Source: DASXMT01 sp036521415
Lineage (GTDB): Bacteria; Actinomycetota; Acidimicrobiia; Acidimicrobiales; RAAP-2
Reading direction: 5' to 3'
DNA: 55,859 nt
Assembly (NCBI GenBank): GCA_036521415.1
Contig: DATDHU010000037.1
Span: 1-55,859, forward strand
Positions 26,522-35,477 of the stretch are shown here, piece by piece (position 1 is the stretch's first letter; each line of letters begins with the position of its first letter). Position numbers and translations under genes: made by a program. The notes beneath the pieces were generated by a model. The model was not told the origin of the DNA, made no database searches, and saw only the letters and a list, made by a program, of their open reading frames with translations.

Positions 26522-27097
26522 ATGGACCCCATGGCCAGCCGGTGCTTCCTGATCCGCCACGGCGAGACCGAATGGAGCCTCTCTCGTCGCCACACGGGCC
26601 GCACCGACCTCCCGCTCCTGCCCGTTGGCCGCAAGCAGGCGGAGGTCCTGCGCACACCCCTGTCCCGGTGGTCGTTCCGGCTCGTGCTCCACAGCCCCCT
26701 CGCCCGCGCCGTCGAGACCTGCCGCCTGGCCGGGCTCCGGCCCGGGGCGGAGGCCGACCCGGATCTAGCCGAGTGGGACTATGGGACCTACGAGGGACTG
26801 ACCACCCAGGAGATCCTGGAGATCGAGCCGGGCTGGGACCTCTGGCGGGACGGGGGCCCGGGCGGCGAGTCACCCTCCGAGGTCGAGGCCCGGGTCGACC
26901 GGGTCATCGCCAGGGTCCGGTCCGCCCCCGGTGACGTGGCGTGTGTGGCCCACTCCCATGTCCTCCGGGCCCTCGGCGCCCGGTGGGTGGGTCTGCCGGT
27001 CGAGGGAGGCCGGTACTTCACACTTGACCCGGCGTCGCTGAGCATCATGGCTTGGGAGCGCGAACGCCCGGTGGTCAACGTTTGGAACCGGACCTGA
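26522..27097 (+). CDS. Histidine phosphatase superfamily protein (phosphoglycerate-mutase-like)
   Basis: The 191-residue protein has the phosphohistidine motif CFLIRHGETEW (His13), HTGRTDLPLLPVGRKQAEVL, HSPLARAVETCRLAG, the acid/base region EWDYGTYEGLTT and the second catalytic histidine in CVAHSHVLRALGARW. Close relatives dephosphorylate sugar phosphates or other small phosphate esters; the substrate is not predictable. ATG 26522 and ATG 26531 are both possible starts. The gene diverges from the sigma-factor gene, with a 256-base gap that is A/T-rich next to the sigma gene (26278-26340). It converges on the Rrf2 gene 13 bases away. Confidence 0.85.
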   Translation: MDPMASRCFLIRHGETEWSLSRRHTGRTDLPLLPVGRKQAEVLRTPLSRWSFRLVLHSPLARAVETCRLAGLRPGAEADPDLAEWDYGTYEGLTTQEILEIEPGWDLWRDGGPGGESPSEVEARVDRVIARVRSAPGDVACVAHSHVLRALGARWVGLPVEGGRYFTLDPASLSIMAWERERPVVNVWNRT

Positions 27098-27110
27098 TGG
27101 GGAGCCAGGG

Positions 27111-27560
27111 TCAGCCGGCGGTCTGGCGAAGGGCGGGAGCCCGTCCCTGGGCCCGGGCCACCATGTCAGCCAGGTTGAAGGAGTCCAGGTGGGTGCGCAT
27201 GTGCTCGCCGACGTCGGCCCAGACGCTGAGTAGGATGCACTGCCCTTCGTGGTCGCAGGCCCCGTTGGCGTGGGGCTCGCCGAAGTCGCCGGCCACGATA
27301 GGGCCGTCGACCGCGCTGACGATCTGGCTCAGGGTGATCTCGTCGGGCGGGCGGGCGAGCACGTAGCCGCCGCCTACCCCGCGCTTGGAACGGACCAGAC
27401 CGGCCCCTTTCAGCGCGAGCAGGATCTGCTCCAGATAGGGCTGGGGAAGCCCGGTGCGCTCGGCGATGTCCCGAACTGCAGTGGGCCCGTCGGTGGTCGC
27501 ATGCAGGGCCAGTGACAGCAACGCCCTGCTCGCATAGTCACCGCGGGTGGAAACCTTCAC
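27111..27560 (-). CDS. Rrf2 family transcriptional regulator with two cysteines
   Basis: The 149-residue protein has the Rrf2 winged helix: VSTRGDYASRALLSLA, RDIAERTGLPQPYLEQILLALKGAGLVRSKRGVGGGYVLAR. It has a cluster ligand loop with C102 and C108 (CDHEGQC). IscR, NsrR and RsrR use three cysteines in a CX5CX5C arrangement; here the third place (residue 114) is a tryptophan. It may bind an Fe-S cluster with a non-cysteine ligand, or respond to thiols. Target genes are not evident. Autoregulation is typical of the family but no operator was identified. Confidence 0.88.
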   Translation of the reverse strand: MKVSTRGDYASRALLSLALHATTDGPTAVRDIAERTGLPQPYLEQILLALKGAGLVRSKRGVGGGYVLARPPDEITLSQIVSAVDGPIVAGDFGEPHANGACDHEGQCILLSVWADVGEHMRTHLDSFNLADMVARAQGRAPALRQTAG

Positions 27561-27613
27561 AAGACCATGCTAGAGCCTGAACCCGAAGAGCCGCTGCTCT
27601 CCCGGCCGCCGAG

Positions 27614-27655
27614 CCGCCCGACCAGGGACCGGGTCCGCCCGACCAGGGACCGGGT
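27614..27655. repeat. 21-bp tandem repeat, two copies, upstream of the Rrf2 gene
   Basis: Bases 27614-27634 and 27635-27655 are identical. They lie in the 143-base gap between the Rrf2 start and the end of the next minus-strand gene. I see no promoter in the gap with confidence. Confidence 0.85.
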
Positions 27656-27703
27656 GAGCGGGGCGGCCCGCGCCACCAGCCAGCCGGGACGGGGCCGGCC
27701 GGT

Positions 27704-28390
27704 TCAGTGCCCACCCAGCTTGGAGCCGGCCAGATCCTCGGCCATGGCCCACCCGAAGGCCACGAGTCGGCCGCCGCCGGAGGAATCCACCGTCGCGAAG
27801 AGCGGGATGACCTCGTCGGGCGTCTTGACCTTGGGGCCTCCGAAGTCGAACCCACCGCACTCGCAGCCGTCACCGTTCAGGACGAAGGTCCGATCGTCGA
27901 TGCGTCCCTCGGCGCCGAACCGCTTGGCCAGGCGGCGGCCCCAGGCGCGCTCCTCGCCTGTCGCCTTGTGGTCCGGTCCGGGCACCACGTCGGTCAGGCC
28001 GGCGAACACCCGGAAGCCCTCGGCGGACACCAGTCGCGTCCCGACCAGGACATCTTCGTCGGGAAAGGCCAGCAGGGCCCGACGGTACTTGTCACCCATC
28101 ATGGCCCGCAGGACGGTGTCGGCCCGGGCCGTCCGGTCGACGGTGGCCAGCCCGATGAGCAGCGAGGGCGTCCCCCCGATCCGCTCGAGGGTCGAGAAGG
28201 AGTAGCCCCGCAGCTTGCTCCCCTCCCGGGCGCGCGTCACCAGCACCCATTCCTCGCGCTGTTTCGACAGGAACCCGATGTCGAAGCGTGGTTCTCGCTC
28301 GGCACAGAGATCGGCCATCTCGGCCAATTCGGTGTCGTTGATCGCCGTGCAGTCCTTGGTTTCCACCTGGATGGACATAGCTGGTTCCAT
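27704..28390 (-). CDS. Conserved hypothetical protein, 228 residues
   Basis: I do not recognise this protein. It is soluble, with no signal peptide. Notable segments are LSKQREEWVLVTRAREGSKLRGYSFSTLERIGG, followed by PSLLIGLATVDRT and AFPDEDVLVGTRLVSAEGFRVFAGL. The rough pattern of strands around an ALLAFPDEDVLVGTR core could fit an acetyltransferase-like fold, but motif A of GNAT enzymes is not convincing. A CEC pair with surrounding glycines (GDGCECGGFDFGG) near residue 178 is unusual. Starts at ATG 28390 (GAGGAG one base away) and ATG 28378 (GAGGAG 13 bases away) are both possible. Confidence 0.6.
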   Translation of the reverse strand: MEPAMSIQVETKDCTAINDTELAEMADLCAEREPRFDIGFLSKQREEWVLVTRAREGSKLRGYSFSTLERIGGTPSLLIGLATVDRTARADTVLRAMMGDKYRRALLAFPDEDVLVGTRLVSAEGFRVFAGLTDVVPGPDHKATGEERAWGRRLAKRFGAEGRIDDRTFVLNGDGCECGGFDFGGPKVKTPDEVIPLFATVDSSGGGRLVAFGWAMAEDLAGSKLGGH

Positions 28391-28558
28391 GCTCCTCAGT
28401 CGCCTGCAGTGACCCGTCCCCGTAGGTCGCCCGGTACCATTTCGATCAGTATCGATCGGTCCCAGGTCCCCCTCGATGCGAGCCGTGAGCCAATTTTACC
28501 GGGATTTGATGCCACCTGTCCTATCCGGGCCTATTCCGAACGATGTTCGAGGTCCGGA

Positions 28559-31500
28559 TCAGCTCAAAATGGCCTTGGGCCCGAGCAGAACCCGGAGCTC
28601 TCCCACCAGTCCCCGGTGGCTGTCCACGTTGAACTCGGCCGGGAGCTTCAGCACCTTCTCGCCCACGTGGAGCATGACCGGAGAGCCGCCGGGATGCTCG
28701 GTGAGCAGCCGTTTGAGCTGGTTGACCGTCGTGTCGGTCAGCGCATTGGGCGAGAGGACAATCCGCAGCTCAGAGCTACCGTCCAGGACCAGATCCGGCC
28801 GCTGGATCTCCATGCACACCAGCTTGACCCGGTCGTCGCGCATGTCCACCCGGCCCTTCAGCACCACGATGGCGTCGTCGTCGAGCAGGGCGCCGTATTC
28901 GGCCATGGTCTTCGGGAAGACGAAGACGTCGATGGACGCCTGCAGGTCCTCCAGGACGAAGGTGGCCATCAGGTCGCCCTTTTTGGTGTAGCGACGGGAG
29001 AGGTCGGTCACCACGCCCCCGGCCAGGCGGATCTGCCCCTCGTTGTTGAAGCCCCCGGCCCCGCCGCCGATCCCGCCGGCACCGGCGACTCCCAGCGCGT
29101 CGGCGTCGATGTCCCGGAGCTCGGCCAGGGTGCAGTCGGTGAGGCGCCCCAGTGATCCCTCCAGCCCCATCAGCGGGTGGTCGCTGATGTAGAGGCCCAG
29201 CATCTCCTTCTCGAAAGCCAGTCGCTGGCTCTTGTCGAACTCGGTGTCGGGGATGGGGATCCGGGTGTCGCCGAACCCGATCGCCTGGCCGTCCTCCTCG
29301 GGCTCCAGCGAGGCGAAGAGCGAGACCACGCCGGCGTCGTGCTCGCGCCGGCGCTCGAGCGTGCGGTCGACGATCTCCTCGAAGGCCAGGCACAGGCCGC
29401 GGCGCGGGTGGCCGAGGCAGTCGAAGCCGCCCGCCTTGATCAACGATTCGATGGTCCGCTTGTTCAGGACCTGGGGATCGACCCGCTGACAGAAGTCGTA
29501 GAAGTCGACGAAGGGCCCGCCCTCCTCCCGCTCGGCCACGATGTGCCCGACCAGTCCCTCGCCCACGTTCCGGACGGCGGCCAGCCCGAAGGTGATCGCA
29601 CCGGGGCTCCGTCTCGGCCCTCCCGCCCCGGCGGGACCGTCTCGCCCGTCCGGCCCGTCTCGCCCGTCCGGCCCGTCCGGCCCGTCCGGCCCGTCCGGCC
29701 CGGAGGCCCGGCCCGTCTCGCCCCCGCTGAAGTCGGCGGCGAAATCGGACAGCGAGAGGTTCACGCTGGGCACGAGGACCTGGATGCCCATCGCTCGGCA
29801 CTCGGCCAGGTACACGGCCGTCTTGTCCTTGTTGTCCTTCACCGAGGTGAGCAGGGCGGCCAGGTACTCCACCGGGTGGTGGGCCTTCAGCCAGGCCGTC
29901 TGATAGGCGATCAGGCCGTAGCCGTATGAGTGCGACTTGTTGAAGGCATAGTCGGCGAAGGGCTCGATGATGTCGAAGAGGGTGGTACCGATGGCCTCGC
30001 CGTAGCCCTGGCCCACGCACCCTTCCACGAACTTCTTGCGCTCGATGGCCATGACCGAGCGGATCTTCTTCCCGCACGCCTTGCGCAGGTTGTCGGCCTC
30101 GGCCAGCGAGTAGCCGGCGAACTTCTGGGCCACGCGCATGACCGACTCCTGGTAGATCATCAGCCCCTGGGTGTCGGCCAGCAACTCCTCCAGGTCGGGG
30201 TGGGCGTAGGTCACCGGCTTGCGGCCGTTCTTCCGGTCGGCGTAGTCCTTGTGCATGTTGGCCGCCATGGGGCCCGGCCGGTAGAGGGCCACCAAAGCGG
30301 CCACGTCGTCGAAACTGGTGGGTGCGAGCGAGCGCATGAGCGAACGCATGGGGCCGCCCTCGAGCTGGAACACCCCCATCGAGTCGCCCCTGCGCAGCAT
30401 GGCGAAGGTGGCCTCGTCATCGAGGGGGACACCGTCGATGTCGGGCCGTTCGCCCGTCGACGCCTGGACCAGGTCGAGGGCCCGCTCGATGACCGAGAGG
30501 TTGCGCAGCCCGAGGAAATCCATCTTCAACAGGCCGAGGTCCTCCACCCCGTGCATCTCGTACTGGGTGACGACCGGGGAATCGGCCGGGTCGGAGCTCC
30601 CGTCCGGCTTCCTCTGGATGGGCACGTACTCGGTGAGCGGCTCATCGGTGATGACCACGGCGGCGGCGTGGATCCCGTCCTGGCGACGCAGGCCCTCGAG
30701 CCCCTTGGCCACGTCGATCACCCGCTTGGCCTCGGCATCGGACTCGTACATGGCCCGGAGCTCTCCGGCCGCGGCATAGCCGTCCTCGTGCCCCTCGGTC
30801 TTGGCCAGGCAGGCGGCCAGCGGGGTGTCCCGTCCCATGAGCAGAGGGGGCATGGCCTTGGCGATCCGGTCGCCGACGATGTAGGGGTAGCCCAGCACCC
30901 GGGCCCCGTCGCGTACCGCGGCCCGAGCCTTGATGGTGGAGAAGGTCACGATCTGGGCGACGTGGTCGGCGCCGTATCGCTCGGAGGCGTACCGGATCAT
31001 GTCGCCGCGGTAGCGCTCGTCGAAGTCCATGTCGATGTCGGGCATCTGGGTGCGGCCCGGGTTGAGGAACCGCTCGAAGAGGAGGTCATAGCGGATCGGG
31101 TCGAGGTCCACGATCTGGAGGCAGTAGGCCACACAACACCCGGCTGCCGACCCCCGGCCCGGACCCACCCGGATGCCGTGCGAGCGGGCGAAGCGGATGA
31201 GGTCCCAGACGACCAGGAAGTAGGCGGAGAACCCCATGGAGCCGATCACACCGAGCTCGTAGTCGAGCCGTTCCAGGACGGCGGCCGGGATGGGATGGCC
31301 GTAGCGCTCCTTCGCCCCCTCGATGCTCAGGTGGCGCAGGTACTTGGCGGCCCGCTCCTCGTAGGTAGCGCCCACGAACTCGCCGGGTACGGGGAACTTG
31401 GGCAGGCTGACCCGGCCGAAGTCGATCTCCACGTTGGCCCGTTCGGCCACGAGGAGCGTGTTGTCGCAGGCCTCGGGCAGCTCGGCGAACAGGTGCCGCA

Positions 31501-32296
31501 TCTCGGCCGCCGACTTCAGGTAGTGCTCCTCGCCCTCGAACTTGAACCGCTTGGGGTCGTCGATGGTGGCACCGGTCTGGACACAGAGGAGGGCGTCGTG
31601 GGCGACGTGGTCCTCACGGTGGGTGTAGTGGCTGTCGTTGGTGGCGAGCAACGGGGCCCCGATGCGGTGGGCGATCTCGACCAAGGCCGGGTTGGTCTTG
31701 TGCTGGGCGGCGATCCCGTGGTCCTGGAGCTCGACGAACAGGTTGTCCTTCCCGAAGATGTCCTGGAGCCTGGCGGCCAGGTGCTCCGCCCTGACCTGGT
31801 CGTCGGCCAGCAGCGCCTGCAGGACGACACCGCCCAGGCATCCGGTGGTGGCGATGAGCCCGTCGTGGTGACGTTCGAGCAGCTCCCAGTCGAGGCGGGG
31901 CTTGTAGTAGTACCCCTCCAAATAGGCGGCGGACGACAGCTTCAACAGATTGCGATAGCCGGCCGTCGTCTCGGCCAGCAGGGTCAGGTGGTAGTACAGC
32001 TTCTCCCCGCCGTCGACATCGCCTCCGGTGTCATCGACCTTGCCCCGGCGCACCGGTCGATCATGGCGTGAGTCGGCGGCCATATAGGCCTCGGTCCCGA
32101 TCACCGGGTTGATGCCTGCCTCCCGGCAGGCGGCGTAGAAGTCGAGGACTCCGTACATGTTGCCGTGGTCGGTGATCCCGAGCGCCGGCTGGCCGTCCTC
32201 AGCAGCCGCTTGGACCAGGTCCTTCACCCGAGCTGCCCCGTCGAGCATCGAGAACTCGGTGTGGGTGTGGAGATGTGTGAACGACCGTGTTGCCAA
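28559..32296 (-). CDS. dnaE: DNA polymerase III alpha subunit DnaE
   Basis: The 1245-residue replicative polymerase has an N-terminal PHP domain with intact metal-type motifs (HLHTHTEFSMLDG, GITDHGNMYG, ATNDSHY). The palm carries catalytic acids in PDIDMDFDERYRGDM (about 417-431) and KMDFLGLRNLSVI (about 590-602), and GPGRGSAAG lies ahead of them. The helix-hairpin-helix region and a C-terminal OB/tail domain follow. Preserved PHP residues suggest a working proofreading exonuclease, as shown for mycobacterial DnaE1. A Gly-Pro-Asp repeat insert lies at about residues 860-890, in the loop between the conserved DFAADF and ITFGLAAVRNVG. The start is TTG 32296, with GGAAGG about nine bases upstream. 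Confidence 0.96.
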   Translation of the reverse strand: MATRSFTHLHTHTEFSMLDGAARVKDLVQAAAEDGQPALGITDHGNMYGVLDFYAACREAGINPVIGTEAYMAADSRHDRPVRRGKVDDTGGDVDGGEKLYYHLTLLAETTAGYRNLLKLSSAAYLEGYYYKPRLDWELLERHHDGLIATTGCLGGVVLQALLADDQVRAEHLAARLQDIFGKDNLFVELQDHGIAAQHKTNPALVEIAHRIGAPLLATNDSHYTHREDHVAHDALLCVQTGATIDDPKRFKFEGEEHYLKSAAEMRHLFAELPEACDNTLLVAERANVEIDFGRVSLPKFPVPGEFVGATYEERAAKYLRHLSIEGAKERYGHPIPAAVLERLDYELGVIGSMGFSAYFLVVWDLIRFARSHGIRVGPGRGSAAGCCVAYCLQIVDLDPIRYDLLFERFLNPGRTQMPDIDMDFDERYRGDMIRYASERYGADHVAQIVTFSTIKARAAVRDGARVLGYPYIVGDRIAKAMPPLLMGRDTPLAACLAKTEGHEDGYAAAGELRAMYESDAEAKRVIDVAKGLEGLRRQDGIHAAAVVITDEPLTEYVPIQRKPDGSSDPADSPVVTQYEMHGVEDLGLLKMDFLGLRNLSVIERALDLVQASTGERPDIDGVPLDDEATFAMLRRGDSMGVFQLEGGPMRSLMRSLAPTSFDDVAALVALYRPGPMAANMHKDYADRKNGRKPVTYAHPDLEELLADTQGLMIYQESVMRVAQKFAGYSLAEADNLRKACGKKIRSVMAIERKKFVEGCVGQGYGEAIGTTLFDIIEPFADYAFNKSHSYGYGLIAYQTAWLKAHHPVEYLAALLTSVKDNKDKTAVYLAECRAMGIQVLVPSVNLSLSDFAADFSGGETGRASGPDGPDGPDGPDGRDGPDGRDGPAGAGGPRRSPGAITFGLAAVRNVGEGLVGHIVAEREEGGPFVDFYDFCQRVDPQVLNKRTIESLIKAGGFDCLGHPRRGLCLAFEEIVDRTLERRREHDAGVVSLFASLEPEEDGQAIGFGDTRIPIPDTEFDKSQRLAFEKEMLGLYISDHPLMGLEGSLGRLTDCTLAELRDIDADALGVAGAGGIGGGAGGFNNEGQIRLAGGVVTDLSRRYTKKGDLMATFVLEDLQASIDVFVFPKTMAEYGALLDDDAIVVLKGRVDMRDDRVKLVCMEIQRPDLVLDGSSELRIVLSPNALTDTTVNQLKRLLTEHPGGSPVMLHVGEKVLKLPAEFNVDSHRGLVGELRVLLGPKAILS
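29641..29715. repeat. 9-bp tandem repeat within dnaE
   Basis: The unit GCCCGTCCG and its TCTCG variants recur about seven times. On the coding strand it encodes GPD and GRD triplets, a collagen-like GXX run within a surface loop of the polymerase. Confidence 0.9.
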
Positions 32297-32345
32297 CGGT
32301 GCCGACCTTCCTTGCTGTCCGCTCTCTTGTCCGCTCTGTCAGCCC

Positions 32346-32417
32346 TACTGTCCGGCCACCTTCTGTCGGGCCACCTTCTGTCGGGCCACCTTCTGTCCGG
32401 CCACCTACTGTCCGGCC
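32346..32417. repeat. 15-bp tandem repeat upstream of dnaE
   Basis: Four full 15-base units (32346-32405) and a partial fifth (to 32417) vary only at one or two positions (TTCTGTC or TACTGTC, CGGGCC or CCGGCC). The array ends 50 bases upstream of the dnaE start. The 287-base gap 32297-32583 that holds it contains no gene that I can support. Confidence 0.9.
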
Positions 32418-32432
32418 TGTCGTCCAGCAGGG

Positions 32433-32453
32433 TTCTCCACACCCTGTGGACGA
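32433..32453. promoter_or_regulatory. Head-to-head DnaA-box-like dyad upstream of dnaE
   Basis: TTCTCCACA (32433-32441) and, on the other strand, TCGTCCACA (32445-32453) face each other. Together they form a perfect dyad TCCACA-CCC-TGTGGA (32436-32450). Each half is close to the DnaA box TTRTCCACA. The site lies about 140 bases before dnaE and could also be bound by an unrelated dimeric regulator. Confidence 0.4.
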
Positions 32454-32583
32454 GTTACAGCGGTGTGATTTCCGACGATAGCGCGACGGGGCGCGCCGCG
32501 CCGCAACTCGGCCAGGGGCCCCCCCGCCGGCCGCCGCTGGGCTCACCCCGGCCGAATCGATGCCCGAGCGCTGCCTCGCGGGC

Positions 32584-33129
32584 TTAGAGGTAGGTCCCCG
32601 GCCGTCCGGTCGAGGGGTCCGTTCCAGGCGGGAGGGCCTGCTGGCGCATCTCGTCCAGCTGGGCCCGGGCGGCCATCTGCTGGGCTACCAGCGTGGCCTG
32701 GATGCCGTGGAAGAGGCCCTCGAGCCACCCGACCAGCTGGGCCTGGGCGATACGGAGCTCCGCCTCCGACGGAACCTGGGAATCGAAGGGAAAGGTGACC
32801 CGCTCGAGCTCGGCCACGAGGTCGGGGGAGAGACCCCCGGCCAGTTCGCGGATCGACTGTTCGTGGATCTCCCGCAGGCGACCGCGTCCGGCTTCGTCGA
32901 GGGGCGCTTGGCGGACCTCCTCGAGCAGTTGTTTGACCATGGAACCGATCCGCAAGAGCTTGGCTGGCTGCTCGATGGACTCGGTGCTCTCGGCCGCCGT
33001 TTCCTCGGTCTTTCCCGCATTGGCCCCGTCCTGCTCGTTGCCGCTGTCCCCGTCGCGCTCGGGGCGTGGGTCGACCCCGACGACCTCGGGTTGGAGCGGG
33101 CTGGTGCCTCCGTCATTGGCTGTGGTCAT
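32584..33129 (-). CDS. bpa: Bacterial proteasome activator Bpa/PafE
   Basis: The 181-residue protein has a disordered acidic N-terminus (1-50) and the PafE core: KLLRIGSMVKQLLEEVRQAPLDEAGR, LREIHEQSIRELAGGLSPDLVAELERV and RIAQAQLVGWLEGLFHGIQATLVAQQMAAR. Its C-terminus is GTYL, matching the GQYL motif that docks into the 20S proteasome alpha ring. Bpa rings open the proteasome gate without ATP. Its presence implies proteasome genes elsewhere. ATG 33129 shares its ATGA with the stop of the upstream AlkP-superfamily gene, so translation is coupled. No Shine-Dalgarno is visible, which fits coupling. Confidence 0.92.
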   Translation of the reverse strand: MTTANDGGTSPLQPEVVGVDPRPERDGDSGNEQDGANAGKTEETAAESTESIEQPAKLLRIGSMVKQLLEEVRQAPLDEAGRGRLREIHEQSIRELAGGLSPDLVAELERVTFPFDSQVPSEAELRIAQAQLVGWLEGLFHGIQATLVAQQMAARAQLDEMRQQALPPGTDPSTGRPGTYL

Positions 33130-34304
33130 GAGGAGATGTTGCCATCCCCGGCGAGACAAAGGAGCGGGACGAACATCTCGGCAGACGTGAGCGACCCGTG
33201 CCGGGCTGCCAGCCGGGTCTCGCCGGTGTCGGCCGGGTCCAAGAAGGCAATTGGGGCATGGGGGATGAGGGCTACGTCCCCCAGGCGTGACACCACGCCC
33301 TCTCGCAGCGGGCCGCCGAACCAGCCGTCATCGAGCAGCTGGTCCCGGGTGCGCACCCAGGTGGTCTCCCCGTAGAGCTCGTCGGCATCAGCCAGGAGCT
33401 CCTTGGCCGCCCCCGGTTGGGCATGCAGCCAACGGAACCGGCCTTCACCGGAGATGAAGCGGACAGCGGACATGATGTCCTTGCCCGGGAGGACCACCCG
33501 TGGGCCCACATCGACCTGGCCGTGGTCGGCCGTGACGACCAGGACGGCGCCATCGGGGAGGGAGGCGGCGATCTCGGCCACCAACTCGTCGACGGCGCGC
33601 AACTCGGCGTCATAGTGCTCGCCCAGACCATGGGCATGGGCCACCTTGTCGATCCCGTCGTAGTACCCGTAGATGAAGGGCGAGCCCTGGGCGAGGAGCT
33701 GCCGGGTCTCGACGACCATGGTCGACAGGACCCGGTAGCCGTACAGGGGGGAGTCACCGAGGTGCACGGCGGTGAAGCCGGTCCCCGCGAACTCGACGCG
33801 GGACACGATCGGTACCGGCGACGACGAGCCCGGGAAGGGCGCGAAGGGCTGGAAGGTGGCGGCGGGGATGCTCCTGCGGGCGTCCCGAGCCCGGCCCGAT
33901 CCGACCTGCCAGCGGAGGACGTTGAGCACCTGGTCGTCGGCGACGGCCACCCGGTAGCCGAGTACGCCGTGCTCGGAGGGGGCACGGCCGGTGGCGATCG
34001 ACGTCAGTGCGGTAGCCGTCGTTGTCGGGACCACCGAAGTGATCGCCCGTCCGGCATCGGAGGAGGCGACGGCGGCCAGTGTCGGGGCGATGGACGCCCG
34101 GTCGAGGAGTTGTTCCCAACCGAGCCCGTCGAGGACCAGGAGGACGATCTGGTTGGCTCCCCGGGTGATGGCCGGTAGCCACCCCGGCGCATCCTCCCGG
34201 CCGGCGAGGAGGGCCGGCACCACGTTGGTCAGGCAGGCGCCGGCGTAGTCGGGGAGGACCGGGGCCGCCTGGGGGTTCGTCGTCAGGTGGCCGGTGTCGG
34301 TCAT
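33126..34304 (-). CDS. Alkaline phosphatase superfamily / type I phosphodiesterase-nucleotide pyrophosphatase
   Basis: This 392-residue protein has the AlkP-superfamily metal motifs: VLLVLDGLGWEQL (first aspartate), SVVPTTTATALTSIATGRAPSEHGVLGY (threonine nucleophile region), YYDGIDKVAHAHG (Asp and His) and VVTADHGQVDVGP (Asp-His). It probably hydrolyses a phosphate mono- or diester; the substrate is unknown. There is no signal peptide, so it acts in the cytosol. It lies directly upstream of bpa and overlaps it by four bases. The start ATG 34304 follows an in-frame ATG at 34319 that adds five residues. Confidence 0.85.
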   Translation of the reverse strand: MTDTGHLTTNPQAAPVLPDYAGACLTNVVPALLAGREDAPGWLPAITRGANQIVLLVLDGLGWEQLLDRASIAPTLAAVASSDAGRAITSVVPTTTATALTSIATGRAPSEHGVLGYRVAVADDQVLNVLRWQVGSGRARDARRSIPAATFQPFAPFPGSSSPVPIVSRVEFAGTGFTAVHLGDSPLYGYRVLSTMVVETRQLLAQGSPFIYGYYDGIDKVAHAHGLGEHYDAELRAVDELVAEIAASLPDGAVLVVTADHGQVDVGPRVVLPGKDIMSAVRFISGEGRFRWLHAQPGAAKELLADADELYGETTWVRTRDQLLDDGWFGGPLREGVVSRLGDVALIPHAPIAFLDPADTGETRLAARHGSLTSAEMFVPLLCLAGDGNISS

Positions 34305-34383
34305 GGCCGGAACGTGCACGATTGGACTGTAGGCGACGGTCGGTGACTGTCTGACCGCGGCCGGACGACAGGGCCGTCGCTCA

Positions 34384-35477
34384 TCAGCCTCGGGCTACGA
34401 CGGCCCGGATCGTCTTGTAGCAGTGCCCCTCCCGGGGGCGGCTCACCGACGCCACCAGGTAGTGGGGCTTGAAGCCCAGGGCCGAGGCGAGGTCCTTCCC
34501 CTGCAGCCGGTCGCGTCGGGCCGCGTCCAACGCCCGGATGGCGCCGAGGTCCTCGACGGGCAGCCAGTTGTCGCTCCGGCCCCACCCGAACCGGATCCAC
34601 ACCGAACGGTCGCCGGCCCGCCGGAACAACACCGGGCCCTTCGTCGGCACGAGGAGGGCCAACGAGGGACGGAAGCCCCGGAATTCCCAGTAGGGAGCGG
34701 ACGTTCCTGGAAAGCCGAGGACGTGCTCCTCGATCGGTGCGGCCAGGGGGTGCAAGAGGTGACGAACCTGCCGGCCGTGAAGCGTTCCGAGATGGCGCGG
34801 GAGCCCGCGGGCGCTGACCGCCTCGGGCTGGGCCAGGTCGTCACGTTCGGGCCGGTCGGCCAGGACGGCTTCGACGACATCGAAGGGGGCCAGGTCGGGC
34901 CGGTGCCCCGGCGGCCAGGGCACCCGGGCGCGGATCAACGCGCCCGATGCCAGGTCGATGCCGGCGGTGTCCTCCTCGTTGCAGGCCAGGACCAGCAGGT
35001 TGAGCGTGGATCCGCCAGAGGTGTCGGCGCGGTCGCGTCGGCTGATCGACCGGACCAGGTCACTGGCTGTACCGCTCCGCGCGTTGCGGCGGGCTCGCCC
35101 GCGGCTTTCCGGAGCGGGTTCGGCCCGGGGGGACAAGAGTCCGGGACCCGGCAGTGGCTCCCCGCCCGAGCCGGGTCGAGCGTCGACGCCGAGGCGGTTG
35201 TCGATATCGAGCTCATGCTCGTCCCCGAACCGGTCATCCATCCCCACCCGGTCGTCCCCGAACCGGTCGTCCATCCCCACCCGGTCGTCCATCCCCACCC
35301 GGTCGTCCATCCCCACCCGGTCGTCCCCGAACCGGTCGTCCATCCCCACCCGGTCGTCCATCCCCACCCGGTCGTCCCCGAACCCTTCGTCCCCGAATTG
35401 GTCCTCCACCGCAGGATTCCCCCCCGGCGGGGTCGGATAAGGGTCCTCCCTCGGCCTCCGGTGCCGACCGCGTCCTC

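Noticed and set aside
29930..32071. Plus-strand open frame of 713 codons
   Set aside because: It mirrors dnaE codon structure on the opposite strand and has no domain.
35221..35395. Possible CRISPR array
   Set aside because: The repeats are contiguous coding units of 15 and 18 bases without unique spacers and translate in frame.
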